From assembly GCA_035686205.1 (NCBI GenBank), contig DASRZQ010000028.1, forward strand, positions 1-8,286: a DNA stretch of 8,286 nucleotides, given 5' to 3'. Below the pieces are notes generated by a model. That model was given only the letters and a program-made list of their open reading frames with translations. It had not been told where the DNA came from and did not search any database. The DNA is from CAIWTU01 sp035686205. Its GTDB lineage: Bacteria; Desulfobacterota; Desulfuromonadia; Geobacterales; Geobacteraceae. Below are positions 5,466 to 8,286 of this stretch, one piece after another. Every line of letters begins with the position of its first letter. Positions within the stretch are counted from its first letter, which is position 1. A program made the translations under genes and the position numbers.

Positions 5466-7196
5466 ATGGGAGAAAAGATTATTCGTATCAACATGACGAC
5501 CCTCACAACCGCGGTTGAGCCTGTGCCCGCGGAATGGGCGGCCCTGGGCGGCCGAGCACTGACTTCGACCGTCGTCGCCGCTGAAGTGCCCCCGACCTGC
5601 GAGCCTCTGGGCAAGTACAACAAGCTGGTGTTCGCGCCCGGTCTTCTGACCGCCACCGCCGCCGCCAACTCCGGACGCCTGTCGGCCGGCTTCAAGAGCC
5701 CGCTCACCGGAGGCATCAAGGAGAGCAACGCCGGCGGAACCGCTGCCCAGAACCTGGAAAGGCTCGGCATCAAGGCCGTCATCATCGAAGGTATGCCGAA
5801 GGAAGACAAGTGGTACAGCATCCATATCAACAAGGACGGCGCCACCATCAAGGAAGATTCGGAATACATCGGCAAGGGCAATTATGAGCTGTTCAACGCA
5901 ATCGGCGAGAAAATTGGCAAGAAGATCGGTGTCCTTGCCATCGGACCCGCTGGCGAATTCAGAATGAAAGCCGCCAACATCTCGGTGAAAGACCCCGACG
6001 GCAACGTTCGCAGCCACGGCCGCGGCGGCGGCGGCGCGGTCATGGGTTCCAAGAAGGTCAAGTACATCACCATCGATGACGCGGGCGGACCGGGCGTCTC
6101 CATTGCCGACCCCGAGAAGTTCAAGGCACAGGCGAGAATTTTCGCAAAAGCGCTCCTTGACCATCCGGTCAGCGGCCAGGGTCTTCCGACATACGGCACC
6201 AACATCCTGATCAATATTCTCAACGAAGCGGGCGGTCTGCCGACCAAGAACTTCCGTTACGGACAGGTTGCCCATCCGGAGAAGATTTGCGGTGAGACAA
6301 TGCACGACGTCATAGTCGCCCGCAAGGGAAATCCCAGCCACGGCTGTCACGCCGGCTGTATCATCAAGTGTTCCCAGCTTTACAACGACGCCGACGGCAA
6401 TTACGTAACATCCGGTTTCGAATATGAAACCGTCTGGGGATTCGGCGCAAACGGCCTGATCGAAAGCCTTGACGACATTGCAAAATGCGACTGGGCCATG
6501 GACGATGTCGGCATCGACTCCATCGAGGGCGCGGTACTTATCAACGAAGCCATGGAAGCGAACATTCTTCCCTGGGGCGACGGCAAGGAAGCATTCAGGC
6601 TGATCGACGAGGAAATCCGCAAAGGGACGCCGTTGGGCCGCATCCTCGGCAACGGCACCGAGTCCGTAGGCAAAACATACGGCCTGAGCAGGATCCCCGT
6701 CGTAAAGGGACAGGCTATCCCTGCTTATGACCCCAGAGCGGTTAAAGGTATCGGCATAACATATGCGACTACGACCATGGGTGCCGACCACACCTCCGGC
6801 TATACCATCGCCACCAATATTCTGAAAGTCGGCGGTTTTGTCGATCCGCTGAAAAAAGAAGGCCAGGTCGAGCTGTCCAGAAACCTCCAGATAGCCACCG
6901 CCGCTGTCGACAGCACCGGACTCTGCATCTTCGTCGCATTCCCCGCTCTGGATATCCCCGAGTGCTTCACGGCGATCTACGAGATGATCAACGCCCGTTA
7001 TGGCTGCAATCTCACAGCGGAAGGCGTTGTCGAGTTCGGCAAATATGTTCTCAAGACCGAACACGATTTCAACATCAAGGCGGGCTTCACCAACAAGCAC
7101 GACCGCCTGCCGGAATTCTTCGAAGAGCCGATTCCTCCCCACAATGCGGTATGGGATTTCTCGGGTGAAGAGATCGACGAATTCTGGAACTTCTAA
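5466..7196 (+). CDS. aor: Tungsten-type aldehyde:ferredoxin oxidoreductase (AOR family)
   Basis: A 576-aa cytoplasmic enzyme oxidising aldehydes to carboxylates, or the reverse, with ferredoxin-level electrons at a W (or Mo) bis-pterin centre plus one [4Fe-4S] cluster. The N-terminal domain shows the family hallmarks SPLTGGIKESNAGG (78-91) and GRGGGGAVMGSK (185-196). Cluster cysteines are C294, C298, C302 (Cx3Cx3C) and C487. Pterin motifs are DDVGID (346-351) and DSTGLC (482-487), the latter shared with the cluster cysteine as in Pyrococcus AOR. FEYET (318-322) and DPRAVKGIGITYATT (422-436) are also diagnostic. Codon use is strongly biased (AAG, AAC, ATC), suggesting high expression. It stands alone between a control region and a strong terminator; no electron-transfer subunit or cofactor gene is adjacent. 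The substrate cannot be told from sequence; benzoyl-CoA reductase BamB is a relative but is longer. Confidence 0.93.
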   Translation: MGEKIIRINMTTLTTAVEPVPAEWAALGGRALTSTVVAAEVPPTCEPLGKYNKLVFAPGLLTATAAANSGRLSAGFKSPLTGGIKESNAGGTAAQNLERLGIKAVIIEGMPKEDKWYSIHINKDGATIKEDSEYIGKGNYELFNAIGEKIGKKIGVLAIGPAGEFRMKAANISVKDPDGNVRSHGRGGGGAVMGSKKVKYITIDDAGGPGVSIADPEKFKAQARIFAKALLDHPVSGQGLPTYGTNILINILNEAGGLPTKNFRYGQVAHPEKICGETMHDVIVARKGNPSHGCHAGCIIKCSQLYNDADGNYVTSGFEYETVWGFGANGLIESLDDIAKCDWAMDDVGIDSIEGAVLINEAMEANILPWGDGKEAFRLIDEEIRKGTPLGRILGNGTESVGKTYGLSRIPVVKGQAIPAYDPRAVKGIGITYATTTMGADHTSGYTIATNILKVGGFVDPLKKEGQVELSRNLQIATAAVDSTGLCIFVAFPALDIPECFTAIYEMINARYGCNLTAEGVVEFGKYVLKTEHDFNIKAGFTNKHDRLPEFFEEPIPPHNAVWDFSGEEIDEFWNF

Positions 7197-7209
7197 ACCG
7201 TTTCTCCCA

Positions 7210-7248
7210 GGAAACGCCTCCATTTCCATGCCAAGAATGAGCGTTTCC
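7210..7248 (+). repeat. Inverted repeat GGAAACGC / GCGTTTCC in the AOR 3' UTR
   Basis: Perfect 8-bp arms (7210-7217 and 7241-7248) with a 23-nt loop, between the AOR stop and its terminator. The RNA would carry this hairpin directly before the terminator stem, possibly as a transcript-stabilising 3' structure. The loop is long for a simple hairpin, so chance is not excluded. Confidence 0.45.
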
Positions 7249-7251
7249 GTT

Positions 7252-7285
7252 ACGGGCGCCCTTACACGAGGGGCGCCCGTTTTTT
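7252..7285 (+). terminator. Rho-independent terminator of AOR
   Basis: A perfect 10-bp GC-rich stem, ACGGGCGCCC (7252-7261) with GGGCGCCCGT (7271-7280), a 9-nt loop and a run of six T (7280-7285). This is a textbook intrinsic terminator 55 bp after the AOR stop. It separates AOR from the downstream 174-aa gene, which has its own promoter. Confidence 0.95.
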
Positions 7286-7315
7286 AGACATGCGTTATAT
7301 AAGTTAGTATATAAC
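7285..7315 (+). promoter_or_regulatory. Promoter with overlapping 22-bp inverted-repeat operator
   Basis: The inverted repeat GTTATATA (7294-7301) - N6 - TATATAAC (7308-7315) is perfect. A candidate sigma70 promoter overlaps it: -35 TAGACA (7285-7290, 5 of 6 matches to TTGACA), a 17-bp spacer, and -10 TATATA (7308-7313, 4 of 6). The operator would occupy the spacer and the -10 box, the classic position for a repressor. An RBS (AAGGAG) follows, 7 nt before the ATG at 7342. The terminator just upstream makes an independent promoter necessary. Confidence 0.6.
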
Positions 7316-7341
7316 AAACAGGCAAACCAAGGAGTGTCCAA

Positions 7342-7866
7342 ATGCGAAAAATCGGGATAGGCAATTTTCATCTGCCGGCCGGCAAAGCGAGCATGGCGAA
7401 TTCTGGCCGGGTTATGTGGGGCCGGGAACTCGACGAGTTGAAATCAGTCGCCTCCGGAAAAGTGCTTGAAATTGCGCACAGGGCCGTGGAAAGGGCCGAG
7501 AGATATGGCTGCGGGCATCCTTTCTGGAACGGCCTGGCCAATTGCTATGCGAAGATAAGCCGGCAAATGGAAACATTGAACGGCCTTTTCCCCGGCATAA
7601 CGAGGGTGATACACAACAGCGAGGTGAAGAAAGGAGACGTGCTGGTCTGCGATTTTCATATCGGGTTGAATTACGGCTACATGAACGGCGGAGTCGAGCC
7701 CGTGAAGATCAGGGCGCTGGAAATTGACGGGGACACGCTCAAGGGCGCGGTCATGGAAGCTGGGAATGATGAAAACAGGGAAATAGGTTATTTCAAAAAT
7801 GAACTTTGGTTTTTTATCTCCCACAGGTTTGCCATATATACGTCTGGAAAATCCTCCAAAAGGTAG
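7342..7866 (+). CDS. Conserved-looking protein of unknown function, 174 aa
   Basis: I do not recognise this family. The gene looks real: AAGGAG 7 nt before its ATG, its own promoter, and codon use like its neighbours. The first ~20 residues are G/S/A-rich. Residues about 27-80 look helical (ELDELKSVASGKVLEIAHRA) and include YGCGHPFWNGLANCYAKI with C57, H59 and C68. From about 95 it appears beta-rich (KKGDVLVCDFHIGLNYGYMN, VKIRALEIDGD, LWFFISHRFAIYT), with C103 and H106. The Cys/His residues could bind a metal or be redox-active, but this is speculation. There is no signal peptide and no clear membrane segment. Lying just after AOR it could be functionally linked, though the intervening terminator shows separate expression. 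It is not an evident ferredoxin or a Moco/W-co synthesis enzyme. Confidence 0.75.
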   Translation: MRKIGIGNFHLPAGKASMANSGRVMWGRELDELKSVASGKVLEIAHRAVERAERYGCGHPFWNGLANCYAKISRQMETLNGLFPGITRVIHNSEVKKGDVLVCDFHIGLNYGYMNGGVEPVKIRALEIDGDTLKGAVMEAGNDENREIGYFKNELWFFISHRFAIYTSGKSSKR

Positions 7867-7880
7867 ATTGATGATTAGTC

Positions 7881-8026
7881 ATACCTGAATCCGTGGGCAT
7901 GAAAGCGGCAACGAGCGGAATGCCGGCCTCTCCAGGTGAACTGCGCCGCGATTGTGATAAGGGAAGGCAAGGCCGGGACAGAGGCATTCCCGGCGGGTAA
8001 AGCCTAATATTCACGGATTCAGGTAT
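7881..8026. repeat. 146-bp element bounded by perfect 15-bp inverted repeats (MITE-like or structured RNA)
   Basis: The outer arms are ATACCTGAATCCGTG (7881-7895) and CACGGATTCAGGTAT (8012-8026). Inside, GGAATGCC (7917-7924) pairs with GGCATTCC (7983-7990), and CCGGCCT (7923-7929) can pair with AGGCCGG (7970-7976), so most of the element folds into one branched rod. If the ends are taken as CCTGAATCCGTG...CACGGATTCAGG, TA lies at both edges, the target duplication left by IS630/Tc1-type transposases. No transposase is present, and no longer target duplication is seen. No gene fits: an 82-codon - strand frame crosses it but has no support. It starts 14 bp after the 174-aa gene and the ZIP fragment's frame ends inside its right arm. 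A folded ncRNA is the alternative reading. Confidence 0.65.
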
Positions 8027-8253
8027 TGAAAGATCAACAGCAAGGGCGCCCTGTGCAGCCAACCCTTCGCATTTTGAGTTGATGTTTTGAAAATTGATGA
8101 TAAAACTGTGGTTGCCGCGAGGGCTTCCGGCAAATTTGAAATGATTCCGGCAATCAGCATCGCAAGGCTAACAGTGTGCCCGCCCAGCAGACTGGGTCCG
8201 ATAACGATAGACTCCGGCATGCCGTCGAGTCTTATCCTCCTCCTATCTGTCAT
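8011..8253 (-). pseudogene. ZIP-family metal transporter fragment (remnant)
   Basis: The - strand frame reads LDGMPESIVIGPSLLGG, VSLAMLIAGIISNLPEALAATTVL. This is the heart of ZIP (Zrt/Irt-like, GufA-type) divalent metal transporters: transmembrane helices IV and V, with the DG-[IM]-PES and SNLPE metal-site motifs. Recognisable similarity runs only from about 8235 down to 8071. Just upstream (8257-8259) an in-frame TGA blocks the frame, and no other frame continues the family sequence to the window edge. Downstream the frame turns into unrelated residues and stops inside the 146-bp inverted-repeat element. Intact ZIP proteins are about 240-270 aa, so this lacks both ends. Either a decayed gene or a fragment left by rearrangement. 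Confidence 0.7.
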
Positions 8254-8286
8254 GGATCACCGGCGGTTCACTCGGTTCTAACGGGG

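Larger units (their letters stand above)
7867..8286. other. Gene-free right end of the window
   Basis: Apart from the inverted-repeat element and the ZIP remnant, I see no supported gene in these 420 bp. No terminator with a T-run follows the 174-aa gene; the strong fold of the element may serve instead. A short GGGCGCCC palindrome lies at 8044-8051, and a weak ATCAAC (8033-8038) / GTTGAT (8078-8083) repeat lies between the element and the ZIP remnant. The region has the look of a decaying intergenic stretch. Confidence 0.6.

Noticed and set aside
5409..7229. 606-codon open frame on the - strand opposite AOR
   Set aside because: AOR on the + strand has unmistakable family motifs and a perfect RBS; the antisense frame has no recognisable domain and is explained by codon bias.
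7881..8026. Cobalamin, SAM-I or molybdenum cofactor riboswitch
   Set aside because: Pieces such as GGTGAA, TTGTGA, GGGAAGGC or TGAAAGCGGCAAC recall these aptamers, but the required order and the conserved boxes (for example GCCACTG and the B12 box) are missing, and no + strand gene follows.
7814..8062. 82-codon - strand frame across the inverted-repeat element
   Set aside because: It overlaps the end of the 174-aa gene, has no RBS and merely translates the repeat.
8087..8281. 64-codon + strand frame at the right end
   Set aside because: It is antisense to the ZIP remnant, starts with TTG without an RBS, and has no family features.

Overview
The window looks like chromosomal DNA of an anaerobic Deltaproteobacterium (Desulfobacterota type). 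The grounds are a tungsten-type aldehyde:ferredoxin oxidoreductase, a class II (not class I) photolyase, a soluble histidine kinase with an IAHQWRQPLN H-box, and moderately GC-rich genes separated by AT-rich spacers. This placement is an inference from gene content; there is no rRNA or other taxonomic marker. No tRNA, rRNA, CRISPR array, transposase or phage gene is visible.

Left block (1-2663, + strand): the 3' end of trpF overlaps trpB by an ATGA junction. After trpB comes a class II CPD photolyase that starts 4 nt past the trpB stop, in the slot where trpA is usually found. The three genes look like one transcription unit joining tryptophan synthesis to DNA repair.

Middle block (2692-5184, - strand): a small soluble orphan histidine kinase, converging on the photolyase, lies downstream of a MocR/GntR-type regulator (YdcR-like: winged helix fused to a PLP aminotransferase-like domain). 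The 165 bp between them are AT-rich and hold two interlocked inverted repeats with pseudoknot topology rather than a standard terminator.

Regulatory island (5185-5465): the MocR gene is divergent from the aldehyde:ferredoxin oxidoreductase (AOR) gene. The 281-bp spacer holds several perfect palindromes and a duplicated module (ATTGCGAAC plus AATTGAAATTC, repeated 66-68 bp apart). The simplest reading is that the MocR protein controls AOR and itself.

Right block (5466-8286): AOR (576 aa, with all expected cluster and pterin motifs) ends at a strong rho-independent terminator. A separate promoter with an overlapping 22-bp inverted repeat then drives an unrecognised 174-aa gene. Beyond it is a 146-bp element bounded by perfect 15-bp inverted repeats, with strong internal pairing and TA at both edges (miniature mobile element or structured RNA). 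It abuts a decayed fragment of a ZIP-family metal transporter on the - strand. The most novel-looking parts are the AOR/MocR control region, the 174-aa orphan gene with its operator, and the 146-bp element.
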